Source: Deinococcus sp.
GTDB lineage: Bacteria > Deinococcota > Deinococci > Deinococcales > Deinococcaceae
Reading direction: 5' to 3'
NCBI RefSeq assembly: GCF_025362455.1
Contig: NZ_JANYGJ010000103.1
Coordinates: 1 to 25,194 of the forward strand
DNA: 25,194 bases
Shown here one piece after another: positions 1 through 6,784 of this stretch; within the stretch, counting starts at the first letter, position 1; each line of letters starts with the position of its first letter. Made by a program: the position numbers and the translations under genes. The notes beneath the pieces were generated by a model. It was not told the DNA's origin. It searched no databases and saw only the letters and a program-made list of their open reading frames with translations.

Positions 1-1517
1 GCCTTGCCTTCCAGCATCTTGAAGGTGGCGATCAGCCTTGAGCGGGTGTCTTCCATCGGAATCACGTCGTCGATGTAGCCTTTGGCGGCGGCGGCGTAGG
101 GGTTGTCGAAGGCGGCGCCGTACTCGCGGATTTTCTCGGCCCGCATGGCTTCGGGGTCGGGGGCGGCCTGAATTTCGCGGCGGTAGACGATGTTGGCCGC
201 GCCCTGGGCACCCATCACGGCGACGGCGGCGGTGGGCCAGGCGTACACCACGTCGGCGCCCATGTCACGGCTGTTCATGGCCAGGTAGGCGCCGCCGTAG
301 CTCTTGCGGGTAATCAGGGTGATTTTGGGCACCGTGGCCTCGGCGTAAGCGTAGAGCATCTTGGCGCCGTGCCGGATGATTCCGGCGTGCTCCTGCGCCA
401 CGCCGGGCAAAAAGCCGGTCACGTCCACCAGCGTCAGAATCGGGATGTTGTAGCAGTCGCAGGTGCGGATAAAACGGGCGGCCTTGTCGCTGGCGTCAAT
501 GTTGAGCGTGCCCGCCATGACCTTGGGGTTGTTCGCCACGATGCCCACGACCTGAGTGCCCAGATGCGCGTAGCCGCACAGGATGTTCCTGGCCCACTGC
601 GGCTGAATCTCGAAGAACTCGGCGTCGTCGGTGAGCGCGTGAATCACGCTGTGCATGGCGTAGGGACGGCGCTGATCGGGCGTGACCAGTTCGAGCAGTT
701 CCGGCGTCTGGCGGCTGGAGGGATCGGACGTTTCACGCGGCGGCGCCTTCTCGCGGGCGTTCTGGGGCAAAAAGCTCAACAGCTTGCGCACACCGTCGAG
801 AACAGCCTCGTCGCCGTCGAATTCGAGGTGAGCCACGCCGCTCCTGCGGGTATGCACGTCGGCGCCGCCCAGCTCCTCGAAGGTGACTTCCTCGCGGGTC
901 ACGCTCTTGATGACTTCCGGCCCGGTGATAAACATGAAGCTGCTGCCCCGGCTCATCAGAATAAAGTCGGTCAGGGCCGGTGAATACACCGCGCCGCCCG
1001 CGCACGGCCCCAGCACGGCGCTGATCTGCGGCACCACGCCGGAGTAGGTGGCGTTGCGGTAGAAAATCTCGCCGTAGCCGCTGAGCGAGTCCACGCCCTC
1101 CTGAATGCGCGCCCCCGCCGAGTCGTTCAGGCCGATGATCGGGCAGCCGGTGCGGGCCGCCAGGTCCATGATCTTGCCGACCTTCTGGGCGTTCATTTTA
1201 CCTAAGCTGCCGCCCAGCACGGTGAAATCCTGCGAAAACACGAACACCTGGCGCCCGGCGATGGTGCCGCTGCCGGTGATAACGCCCTCACCCGGCGCCT
1301 GCACACCGCCCATCAGCGCTCCGCCGCCGTGCTCGGTGAAGGTGCCGAATTCCAGGAAACTGCCGGGGTCGAGCAGGTAATCCAGGCGTTCACGGGCCGT
1401 CAGTTTTCCGGCGTCGCGCTGCTTTTGCTGGCGTTCGGGGCCACCACCCGCGTAGGCGGCGGCGCGGCGCTGCTCCATTTCGGCGATGAGTTCCTGGAGT
1501 TCGAGGTTGTGGGTCAC
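1..1517 (-). CDS. pccB: acyl-CoA carboxylase beta subunit (propionyl/methylmalonyl-CoA carboxyltransferase type), 3' end cut by window
   Basis: Carboxyltransferase subunit of a biotin-dependent acyl-CoA carboxylase; it moves the carboxyl group from biotin to propionyl-CoA or a related acyl-CoA in the cytoplasm. About 505 codons are present and the frame stays open to base 1, so only a short C-terminal tail seems missing compared with the usual 510-530 residues. Seen: N-terminal crotonase-fold half with DSAGARIQEGV near residue 127 and GPCAGGAVYSPALTDF near 160; C-terminal half with VDVTGFLPG, KSYGGAYLAMNSR and GAQGAANIVYRREI. The GTG start at 1517 is chosen because translation gives the family N terminus (MTHNLELQELIAEMEQRR) and a TAGACT hexamer ends 6 nt upstream, pointing to a leaderless message. 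Substrate (propionyl-CoA versus methylmalonyl-CoA or branched acyl-CoA) cannot be read from sequence. The biotin-carboxylase partner is not in the window. Confidence 0.95.
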   Translation of the reverse strand, partial: MTHNLELQELIAEMEQRRAAAYAGGGPERQQKQRDAGKLTARERLDYLLDPGSFLEFGTFTEHGGGALMGGVQAPGEGVITGSGTIAGRQVFVFSQDFTVLGGSLGKMNAQKVGKIMDLAARTGCPIIGLNDSAGARIQEGVDSLSGYGEIFYRNATYSGVVPQISAVLGPCAGGAVYSPALTDFILMSRGSSFMFITGPEVIKSVTREEVTFEELGGADVHTRRSGVAHLEFDGDEAVLDGVRKLLSFLPQNAREKAPPRETSDPSSRQTPELLELVTPDQRRPYAMHSVIHALTDDAEFFEIQPQWARNILCGYAHLGTQVVGIVANNPKVMAGTLNIDASDKAARFIRTCDCYNIPILTLVDVTGFLPGVAQEHAGIIRHGAKMLYAYAEATVPKITLITRKSYGGAYLAMNSRDMGADVVYAWPTAAVAVMGAQGAANIVYRREIQAAPDPEAMRAEKIREYGAAFDNPYAAAAKGYIDDVIPMEDTRSRLIATFKMLEGK

Positions 1518-1523
1518 GAGTGC

Positions 1524-1529
1524 AGTCTA
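1524..1529 (-). promoter_or_regulatory. -10 element TAGACT of the acyl-CoA carboxylase gene
   Basis: Reads GCTCTAGACTG on the minus strand and lies 6 nt before the GTG start. With a normal distance from -10 to transcription start this leaves essentially no leader. No clear -35 box is seen. Confidence 0.6.
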
Positions 1530-1643
1530 GAGCGCTTGGGAGAAGGTGGTGGCTGGAGGTGCTTGAGTCGGGGACGTTGCGTTGCGTGAGGCTTCAGCGA
1601 GTTGCATATGCGTCGGCTTCCCAGCGGGCAGGCCCTTCATCGT

Positions 1644-1736
1644 GAGCGGACTGTCGTCATGAGCGGACTGTCGTCATGAGCGGACTGTCGTCATGAGCGG
1701 ACTGTCGTCATGAGCGGACTGTCGTCATGAGCGGAC
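1644..1736 (+). repeat. 17-bp tandem repeat, 5 full copies plus 8 bases
   Basis: Unit GAGCGGACTGTCGTCAT repeated five times without a single base change, then a truncated unit. Identity of all copies implies recent expansion. Each unit junction reads CGGACT, six bases, ATG, the same geometry as the TAGACT-6 nt-ATG start modules elsewhere in the window, but with the TA of the hexamer changed. Confidence 0.95.
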
Positions 1737-1740
1737 ACCC

Positions 1741-1788
1741 ATGAGGGTGCCATTCCTCCCCATGAGGGTGCCATTCCTCCCCATGAGG
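1741..1788 (+). repeat. 21-bp tandem repeat, two full copies plus a partial one
   Basis: ATGAGG recurs at 1741, 1762 and 1783 with GTGCCATTCCTCCCC between. It directly follows the 17-bp array. The period is a multiple of three, so it gives an open frame (MRVPFLP repeated), but nothing supports translation. Confidence 0.9.
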
Positions 1789-1854
1789 ACGCCCCCGCCC
1801 CGGTGGGGCGCCACTGGCCCCAGGTTCGGGGGGAGAGCAGGCGTGCCCAGCGCT

Positions 1855-1892
1855 CAAGCGTCGTCATCGGCGCTGCGCCGACCAAGACGGCG
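1855..1892 (+). repeat. dispersed hairpin element, copy A
   Basis: About 30 of 38 positions match 23736-23773. The first part folds as AGCGTCG-TCAT-CGGCGCT. Between the two copies the stem changes in compensating pairs (C-G to G-C), so the hairpin is kept while the bases differ. Confidence 0.5.
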
Positions 1893-2003
1893 CGTCCGTT
1901 CACGACGAGTGCTTGCAGAGGGTCGGTGAGCGCAGCGAATGCCCTCATCCCTTCCCACTCCCCACTTCCCACAGGCCACACGCCACACGCCGCTCACCTG
2001 CCC

Positions 2004-2192
2004 CTACCTCAACTGCGCCAATAAACTCTGCGCCTGCTCGGCGACTTCGCTGTCGGCCATGACGCTGTAGTGGTCGGCCTGCATACCGCCGACGCTGGTA
2101 AAGTCGCGGCGGCCACCGCTCAGGGCGTAGCTGAGCAGGCCCCAGGCCGCGCCGATGAGGATGCCCAGCAGCAGACCGTCGAGCAGCAGCAC
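2004..2192 (-). pseudogene. C-terminal remnant of a YflT/general-stress-protein-17M-like membrane protein
   Basis: The 62-residue frame starts with a glycine-rich hydrophobic helix (LLLDGLLLGILIGAAWGLLSYAL) and continues GGRRDFTSVGGMQADHYSVMADSEVAEQAQSLLAQL. From memory of the family, this matches the last third of general-stress proteins in which a TM hairpin precedes a GGRRDFxS motif and a short C-terminal domain. The frame is open upstream only to a stop at 2235-2237, inside the 3' end of xpt, so the N-terminal domain and first TM segment are missing. A GTG at 2192 lies 8 nt after the xpt stop, so translation as a coupled small protein is possible, but no good Shine-Dalgarno site is seen. 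Most likely a truncated gene. Confidence 0.55.
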
Positions 2193-2200
2193 CAGCAGGC

Positions 2201-2782
2201 TCAGCGCCCGGCCTGAACGACCACGCCATGTTTCTCACTCAACTCGATAATGTTCGCCAACGTGTGAATCGGCACGCTCAGGTCGGCCAGGTTCTCGCGG
2301 CCATGCTCGAAGGCTTTCTCGATGACGCAGCCCAGCCCCAGCAAGGTCGCCCCGCTGAGCGCAATCATCGTCGAGAGTGCCCGCAGGGTGCCGCCGGACG
2401 CCAGAAAATCGTCGATAATCACCACCCGGTCATCCGGCCCCAGAAACTCGCTGGACACGAACAGATCGACCACGCCGCCTTTGGTGCGGCTGAGCGACTG
2501 GGCGGTGAACGAGGGCTCCTTCATGGTGATCGGTTTTTTCTTGCGGGCGTAGACCATCGGCACATTCAGCTCGATGGCCGTCACCAGCGCCGGGGCGATG
2601 CCGCTGACCTCGATGGTCAGGATTTTGTTGGGCCGCAAGTCGCGGAAATACCCGGCGAAGACCACCCCCATCTCGCGGGTCAGGCTGGGCAGCAACTGAT
2701 GGTTGACCAGCCCGTCTACCTTGAGAATGCCGCCGGGCAAGATGACGCCGTGTTCCTGAATGGCCGTTACGAGAGACTGCAT
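2201..2782 (-). CDS. xpt: xanthine phosphoribosyltransferase
   Basis: Purine-salvage enzyme joining xanthine and PRPP to give XMP and pyrophosphate in the cytoplasm. The 193-residue length equals the Bacillus enzyme (about 194). Seen: N-terminal GVILPGGILKVDGLVNHQLLP, TIEVSGIAPA near residue 58, ARKKKP near 79, and the PRPP-binding loop VVIIDDFLASGGT near 121-133 with the two acidic residues that start it. The C terminus (IHTLANIIELSEKHGVVVQAG) also fits the family. The ATG at 2782 is preceded by TACACT with a 7-nt gap, so the message is probably leaderless. That leaves no room for the purine riboswitch that controls xpt in Firmicutes. Confidence 0.93.
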   Translation of the reverse strand: MQSLVTAIQEHGVILPGGILKVDGLVNHQLLPSLTREMGVVFAGYFRDLRPNKILTIEVSGIAPALVTAIELNVPMVYARKKKPITMKEPSFTAQSLSRTKGGVVDLFVSSEFLGPDDRVVIIDDFLASGGTLRALSTMIALSGATLLGLGCVIEKAFEHGRENLADLSVPIHTLANIIELSEKHGVVVQAGR

Positions 2783-2789
2783 GAGCCGC

Positions 2790-2795
2790 AGTGTA
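2790..2795 (-). promoter_or_regulatory. -10 element TACACT of xpt
   Basis: Minus strand reads GCTCTACACTG, 7 nt before ATG 2782. It shares the GCTCTANACTG context with the carboxylase and methyltransferase promoters. Confidence 0.6.
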
Positions 2796-2921
2796 GAGCG
2801 TGCAGCCGGGGAAATGGCGGCTCAAGGCGGGCGTGTGGAGGCCAAAGTTCCGAGTCTTTGGGCAATCAACCCCTCTGCTGCGCGGCTGTGCGAGTCCGTC
2901 TATGCCCGCCTTCCCACTCCC

Positions 2922-3050
2922 CTAGAGCAGTACTCCGAATTACGCCATGGGGAAAACAGCCTCCCCGCGCCTCCATTCTGCGTCCTGCTCAGTTAAAACT
3001 ACTCGCTCCGCTCGGTCATAAAAAGGGTCTTTTTATGACATCTGCTCTAA
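2922..3050 (+). mobile_element. 125-bp CTAG-ended MITE-like repeat, copy 1
   Basis: Begins CTAGAGCAG and ends CTGCTCTAA, a 9-bp terminal inverted repeat with the last G mutated to A. No open frame of note and no transposase, so it would have to be moved in trans. Near its right end GTCATAAAAA and TTTTTATGAC form a perfect 10-bp stem around GGGTC. Copies 1 and 2 are tandem with a period of exactly 125 bp and share the 4-bp CTAG/CTAA at their junction (3047-3050). Confidence 0.85.
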
Positions 3051-3175
3051 AGCAGTACTCCGAATTACGCCACGGGGAAAACAGCCTCCCCACGCCTCCA
3101 TTCTGCGCCTTGCTCCGTCAACACTACTCGCTTTGCTCGGTCATAAAAAGGGTCTTTTTATGACATCTGCTCTAG
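3047..3175 (+). mobile_element. 125-bp CTAG-ended MITE-like repeat, copy 2
   Basis: Second head-to-tail copy, differing from copy 1 at scattered bases (for example CACGGGG for CATGGGG). It ends CTGCTCTAG at 3175. The CTA at 3172-3174 is, on the minus strand, the TAG stop codon of the binding-protein gene, so the element touches or supplies that stop. Read on the minus strand, the 10-bp hairpin begins about 11 nt after the stop and ends in a T run, so it can act as the operon terminator. Confidence 0.85.
3141..3165 (-). terminator. hairpin inside MITE copy 2, likely terminator of the peptide operon
   Basis: GTCATAAAAA, short loop, TTTTTATGAC: perfect 10-bp inverted repeat with T-rich 3' arm, placed just downstream of the binding-protein stop. 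The stem itself is A/T-rich, so terminator strength is uncertain. Confidence 0.5.
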
Positions 3176-4746
3176 TTGACGCTCCAGTCCTGATACACGT
3201 AGTTCCAGACCGGATGCACCGCCACGCCGCCAACGCGCGGGTTGGCGAAGTCGTACTGAACCGGGTTGAACAGCGGCGCCCAGGCGAAGTCGGCCAGGAT
3301 CTGCTTTTGCACCTTCTGGTAGCCTGCCACCGCCTTGTCCATCGGCTGTCCGCGCAGTTTGGCGAGCTGGGCGTCCACGTCCGGGTTCTTGTAGCCCGAC
3401 AGGTTGAAGCCGCCCGGCTGGTAGTAGCCCGACTCGAACAGCACATCCAGAAAGTCCGAGGGGTCCGGATAGTCCTGAGACCAGTTCGACAGCCCGATGG
3501 CCACGGCGCCCGGCGTGGTGATGGTGTTGATGTACTCGGCGTTGGGCAGCGCCTTGATGTTCACCTTGATGCCGATGGCCGCGAGCTGCTGCTGCGCGGC
3601 CTGCGCCAGCTTGGGAAACGGCTCGTCGGAGCTGGTGATGAAGGTCAGGTCGCCCTTATCGGTGTAGCCTGCCTGTTTCAGCAGCGCCTTCGCCCTGGCG
3701 ACGTCCTGGGTTCCGGCGGGAATGCTGGGGTCGTAGCCGGGCAGCCCCGGCGCCAGAATCTGTCCGGTGACCTTGCCACGCCCGTTGACGAGCTGCACCA
3801 TGCGCTTTTTATCTATCGCCAGGTTGACCGCCTGGCGCACCAGCTTGTTGTCGAACGGCGCCTTCTGGGTGTTCATGAACACGTAATAGGTGCCGACCTG
3901 CACCGAACTCGTGATGTAGGGCTTGTATTTGGGATCGCTGTTGACCGCCGCGAACTGGGCCGAGGGAATGCCGTTGCCCAGCACGTCCACCTGCCCGGTC
4001 TGGGCGCGCAGCAGCGAGACCTGTTCACTCAGGCCGAGCTGAAATTCCAGCGTCTCGATCTTGGCCGCCGTCGCCGGGTCGAAATACTTGGGGTTGCGGA
4101 TCAGCGTCAGCTTCTGGCCCGGCACCCACGATTTGAACAGGAACGGCCCGTTACTGACGATGTGGTGCGAGAAGTCGGCGCCGTACTGCTCCACCGCCTT
4201 TTTCGGCACGGCGGAGGCGAAGGGTGTGGCCAGCACGTTCAGGAAGGTCCGGTCCGGTGACTTGAGCACAAACTGGATGGTGTACGGATCGATCACCTTG
4301 ATACCGCTGACGGCCTTGGCCTTGCCGTCCACGAAGGCGTCGGCGCCGACCAGCCCGCCGAACCAGCCGCTCTTGCCGCCCTGGGGGGATTTGGTCTTGG
4401 GATTCAGGACGCGCTCGAAGGCGTACTTGAAGGCCGCCGCGTCGGTGCTTTCGCCGTTGGCGAAGGTGATGCCCTTACGGATCTTGAAGGTGTAGGTCTT
4501 GCCGTCCGGGCTGACGGTGCCCAGATCGGTGGCGCCCCAGGGCCTGAGCTTGGTGCCCGCGTCGTAGGTCAGCAGCGTCACGAACAGCGAGTGGATCACC
4601 GGCCAGTTCTGGGTGTCGTAGCCGATGGCGGGGTCCAGGCTCTGGAAGTCCGACGGGTAAGCGACGGTGACGGTCTTGCCCGCCGCCAGGGCCGGAGCGG
4701 ACAGGGCGAGGGTCAGGGTGAGGGCAGCGGTCAGGATCTTCGTCAT
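3172..4746 (-). CDS. ABC transporter periplasmic substrate-binding protein, family 5 (peptide type)
   Basis: Binds a peptide or related solute outside the inner membrane and hands it to the two permeases encoded just upstream. The 524-residue product starts with a signal peptide (MTKILTAALTLTLALSAPALA, likely cut before AGKTV) with no lipobox cysteine, so it is soluble and periplasmic rather than a lipoprotein. Family features: FQSLDPAIGYDTQNW near residue 35, GTVSPDGKTYTFKIRKGITFANG near 81, the FKYAFERVLNP segment near 112, SNGPFLFKSW near 196, and VRQAVNLAIDK near 305. ATG 4746 is chosen for the signal peptide and an AAAAAGGA Shine-Dalgarno site 6 nt upstream. Last gene of the operon. Substrate is not determined; peptide is inferred from the family and the neighbouring aminopeptidase. 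Confidence 0.9.
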   Translation of the reverse strand: MTKILTAALTLTLALSAPALAAGKTVTVAYPSDFQSLDPAIGYDTQNWPVIHSLFVTLLTYDAGTKLRPWGATDLGTVSPDGKTYTFKIRKGITFANGESTDAAAFKYAFERVLNPKTKSPQGGKSGWFGGLVGADAFVDGKAKAVSGIKVIDPYTIQFVLKSPDRTFLNVLATPFASAVPKKAVEQYGADFSHHIVSNGPFLFKSWVPGQKLTLIRNPKYFDPATAAKIETLEFQLGLSEQVSLLRAQTGQVDVLGNGIPSAQFAAVNSDPKYKPYITSSVQVGTYYVFMNTQKAPFDNKLVRQAVNLAIDKKRMVQLVNGRGKVTGQILAPGLPGYDPSIPAGTQDVARAKALLKQAGYTDKGDLTFITSSDEPFPKLAQAAQQQLAAIGIKVNIKALPNAEYINTITTPGAVAIGLSNWSQDYPDPSDFLDVLFESGYYQPGGFNLSGYKNPDVDAQLAKLRGQPMDKAVAGYQKVQKQILADFAWAPLFNPVQYDFANPRVGGVAVHPVWNYVYQDWSVN

Positions 4747-4779
4747 GGGTCGTCCTTTTTGCTCGTTCGCTCGAAATCG

Positions 4780-4797
4780 GTTGACTTGAAGTTGACT
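4780..4797. promoter_or_regulatory. direct repeat GTTGACT, possible regulator site
   Basis: GTTGACT occurs at 4780-4786 and 4791-4797, spaced by 11 bp (one helical turn), in the gap before the binding-protein gene. It could mark a protein-binding site or internal promoter control. Weak evidence. Confidence 0.25.
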
Positions 4798-4798
4798 G

Positions 4799-4862
4799 GT
4801 GCTCAGGCTGGACGGTGTGCTCAAGCTGGACGGTGTGCTCAGGCTGGACGGCGTGCTCAGGC
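4799..4862. repeat. 18-bp tandem repeat, three copies plus a partial one
   Basis: Unit GTGCTCAGGCTGGACGGT at 4799, 4817 and 4835, then GTGCTCAGGC. The partial copy covers the stop codon of the upstream permease (4857-4859), so the array looks like repeated duplication of the gene's 3' edge. It lengthens the gap between permease and binding-protein genes. Confidence 0.9.
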
Positions 4863-5777
4863 GGTGATGCGGGGATCGACCCAGCGGTAGACCAGATCGA
4901 CGAGCACGTTGGCGACCACGATGCACAGCGCCGAAAACAGCACCGTGCCCATAATCATCGGCAGATCGATGTTCTGCACCGCCTGCCAGGCCAGCGTGCC
5001 GATGCCCGGCCAGCCGAACACCTGCTCGGTAATCAGCGCCCCGCCCAGCAAGACCCCCAGGTCGAGGGCCGTCATGGTGATGAGCGGGCGCAGGGCATTT
5101 TTCAGGGCGTGCCTGAGCATCACCCGGCCCGGCGAGACGCCCTTGGCCCGCGCCGTGCGGATGAAGTCCTCGCCCAGCACTTCGAGCAGGCTGGCGCGGC
5201 CCACGCGGGCGTAGTACCCGGCCCCGGAGAGCCCCAGCGTCAGCGCAGGCAGAAACAGGCTGATCGGCCCGCCCTCGGCCCCGCCCAGCGGAAAGACCGG
5301 ATACAGATAGCCAAAAACGTACAGCAAGATGATGCCCAGCCAGAACGACGGCACCGCCAGCGTCAGCAGCACGAAGGTGCTGGCCAAAGCGTCCACCGCC
5401 CGCAGCCTGGTTGCGGCGGCCAGCAGCCCCACCGAGGCCCCGATCAGCACCTCGAAGGCCAGCCCGGACAGTGCCAGCGCCGCCGTGTAAGGAAAGCGCT
5501 CCAGAATGGTCGGCAACACCTGCTGCTCGGTTTTGTACGAGCGGCCCAGGTTGCCGCGCAGGGCCTGGCCCAGGTAGCGCCCGTACTGCACCGCGAACGG
5601 CTGGTCGAGCCCAAGCTGGCGCCGGATGCCCGCCACCGTATCCACCGAGGCGTTGGGTCCGGCGATCATCCGGGCCGGGTCGGCGGGCACCTTGTAGCCC
5701 ACGAAGAAGGTCAGCAGCGACGCCAGCAGCAGCACGGCCACGCTCCACAGCACCCGGCGACCCAGGAAGCTCAGCAT
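4857..5777 (-). CDS. ABC transporter permease, DppB/OppB type
   Basis: Inner-membrane half of the peptide importer. 306 residues, the normal length. Begins LSFLGRRVLWSVAVLLLASLLTFFVGYKVPADPA, the typical first TM helix plus short periplasmic motif, followed by the GLDQPFAVQYGRYLGQALRGNLG segment of DppB/OppB proteins. The ATPase-contact (EAA) loop is EDFIRTARAKGVSPGRVMLRHALKNALRPL near residues 204-233, followed by a final TM pair ending in YRWVDPRI. About six TM segments. ATG 5777 has GGTGAG 5 nt upstream. It sits 50 bp after the partner permease, with a duplicated 17-bp segment in the gap. Confidence 0.92.
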   Translation of the reverse strand: MLSFLGRRVLWSVAVLLLASLLTFFVGYKVPADPARMIAGPNASVDTVAGIRRQLGLDQPFAVQYGRYLGQALRGNLGRSYKTEQQVLPTILERFPYTAALALSGLAFEVLIGASVGLLAAATRLRAVDALASTFVLLTLAVPSFWLGIILLYVFGYLYPVFPLGGAEGGPISLFLPALTLGLSGAGYYARVGRASLLEVLGEDFIRTARAKGVSPGRVMLRHALKNALRPLITMTALDLGVLLGGALITEQVFGWPGIGTLAWQAVQNIDLPMIMGTVLFSALCIVVANVLVDLVYRWVDPRITA

Positions 5778-5804
5778 CTCAGCTCACCCTTCAATCTACC
5801 CTTC

Positions 5805-5837
5805 TTCATCTCAGTCTACTTTTCATCTCAGTCTACC
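5805..5837. repeat. 17-bp duplication at the end of the upstream permease gene
   Basis: TTCATCTCAGTCTAC occurs at 5805 and 5822 with a degenerate third copy near 5789. The copy at 5822 overlaps the last codons and TGA of the DppC-like gene. On the minus strand each unit contains GTAGACTGAGATG, a -10-like TAGACT close to an ATG. Confidence 0.8.
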
Positions 5838-6730
5838 TTCCGGCCACTCTTGGGATCGAGCGCACTCTGAAGCCCGTCGCCGAGCAGGTTGAAGGCCAGT
5901 ACAGACAAGCCCAGGAACACGCCGGGGAAGATGACCAGCCAGGGACTGACGGTCAGGTACTGGGTGCCGTCGGCGATCATGTTGCCCCAGTCGGGCGTGG
6001 GCGGCTGGACCCCGATGCCCACATACGAGAGCGCCGCCACGAACAGCACGGTGGTCGAGAAGTTGAGCGTGCTGTAGACCGTCACCAGGCCCAGAATCTG
6101 CGGCAGGGCGTGCCTGAAGATGATCCGGGCGTCGCTGGCGCCCAGCGCACGGGCCGCCTCGATGTACTCGCGCCGCCGCACCGAGAGCAGCTCAGCCCGG
6201 ATGACCCGCGCCAGGTAAAACCACGACACGCCCCCGATCACCCCGATGATGACCCCGATGCCGGGGCGCAGCACGGCGGCCAGAAAGGCGGCCAGCAGCA
6301 GCACCGGAAAGCTGATCAGCACGTCGGTCAGGCGCATAATCAGAGTATCGAGCAGCCCGCCGAAGTACCCGGCCAGCGTGCCCAGCACCAGGGCGACGGC
6401 GGTGGCGATCAGGTTCGAGAGCAGCGCGATGGTCAGCGAGGTGCGGGTGCCGAACAGCAGCCGGGCGCACAAATCTCGGCCCAGCGCATCGGTGCCGAAG
6501 ATGAATCCCTGGCCGGGCGGCAGCGGCGCCCCCAGCTCGGATAGGCCGTCAGGGTACTGGGTGACCGGATCGTGGCCGGAAAGCCAGGGCGCCAGGAGGC
6601 AGATCAGCAGTAGCGCGGCGGTGATGACCAGCCCCAGCACCGAGCCGGGTTGACGCCGGAAACGCCGCCACAGTGCAAACGAGGCGAATGGACTGCTCAG
6701 GGACGGTCTGGACGGCACGGCAACGCTCAA
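5828..6730 (-). CDS. ABC transporter permease, DppC/OppC type
   Basis: Second inner-membrane subunit of the peptide importer. About 300 residues. Order: cytoplasmic N terminus with FALWRRFRRQPGSVLGLVI leading into TM1, the periplasmic GFIFGTDALGRDLCARLLFGTRTSL motif that is diagnostic of DppC/OppC (FGTDxxGRD), five further TM helices, and the EAA loop EYIEAARALGASDARIIFRHALPQIL near residues 188-213. Ends with LLGDGLQSALDPK, also typical. Start: a TTG at 6730 has GAGG 6 nt upstream; another in-frame TTG at 6736 directly abuts that GAGG and is too close. Lies 54 bp after the aminopeptidase gene. ATP-binding subunits are not in the window. Confidence 0.9.
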   Translation of the reverse strand: MSVAVPSRPSLSSPFASFALWRRFRRQPGSVLGLVITAALLLICLLAPWLSGHDPVTQYPDGLSELGAPLPPGQGFIFGTDALGRDLCARLLFGTRTSLTIALLSNLIATAVALVLGTLAGYFGGLLDTLIMRLTDVLISFPVLLLAAFLAAVLRPGIGVIIGVIGGVSWFYLARVIRAELLSVRRREYIEAARALGASDARIIFRHALPQILGLVTVYSTLNFSTTVLFVAALSYVGIGVQPPTPDWGNMIADGTQYLTVSPWLVIFPGVFLGLSVLAFNLLGDGLQSALDPKSGRKVD

Positions 6731-6784
6731 TGGCAACCTCGCGGGGCGAACAAAGCGGAAACGGGAACGCAGGGCGGCGCGGGC

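Larger units (their letters stand above)
1518..2003. other. non-coding interval with tandem arrays
   Basis: Nearly 490 bp without a gene I can support. It contains the leaderless promoter at 1524-1529, a 17-bp array (1644-1736), a 21-bp array (1741-1788), and a hairpin-forming dispersed element (1855-1892). The open frames here are made by the repeats and have no recognisable protein features. Confidence 0.7.

Noticed and set aside
1644..1788. Possible CRISPR array
   Set aside because: Units of 17 and 21 bp follow each other without spacers and no cas gene is present.
1691..1981. 96-codon minus-strand frame over the tandem arrays
   Set aside because: Its sequence is largely translated repeats (SSWGGMAPSWGGMAPSW) with no family features; repeat periods create the open frame.
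2783..2925. Purine riboswitch upstream of xpt
   Set aside because: The -10 element lies 7 nt before the xpt ATG, leaving no leader, and the conserved riboswitch core was not seen.
3172..5748. An 858-codon open frame over the binding protein and the permease region
   Set aside because: Only the last 524 codons form the binding protein; upstream of 4746 it reads the wrong frame of the DppB-like gene and the 18-bp array.
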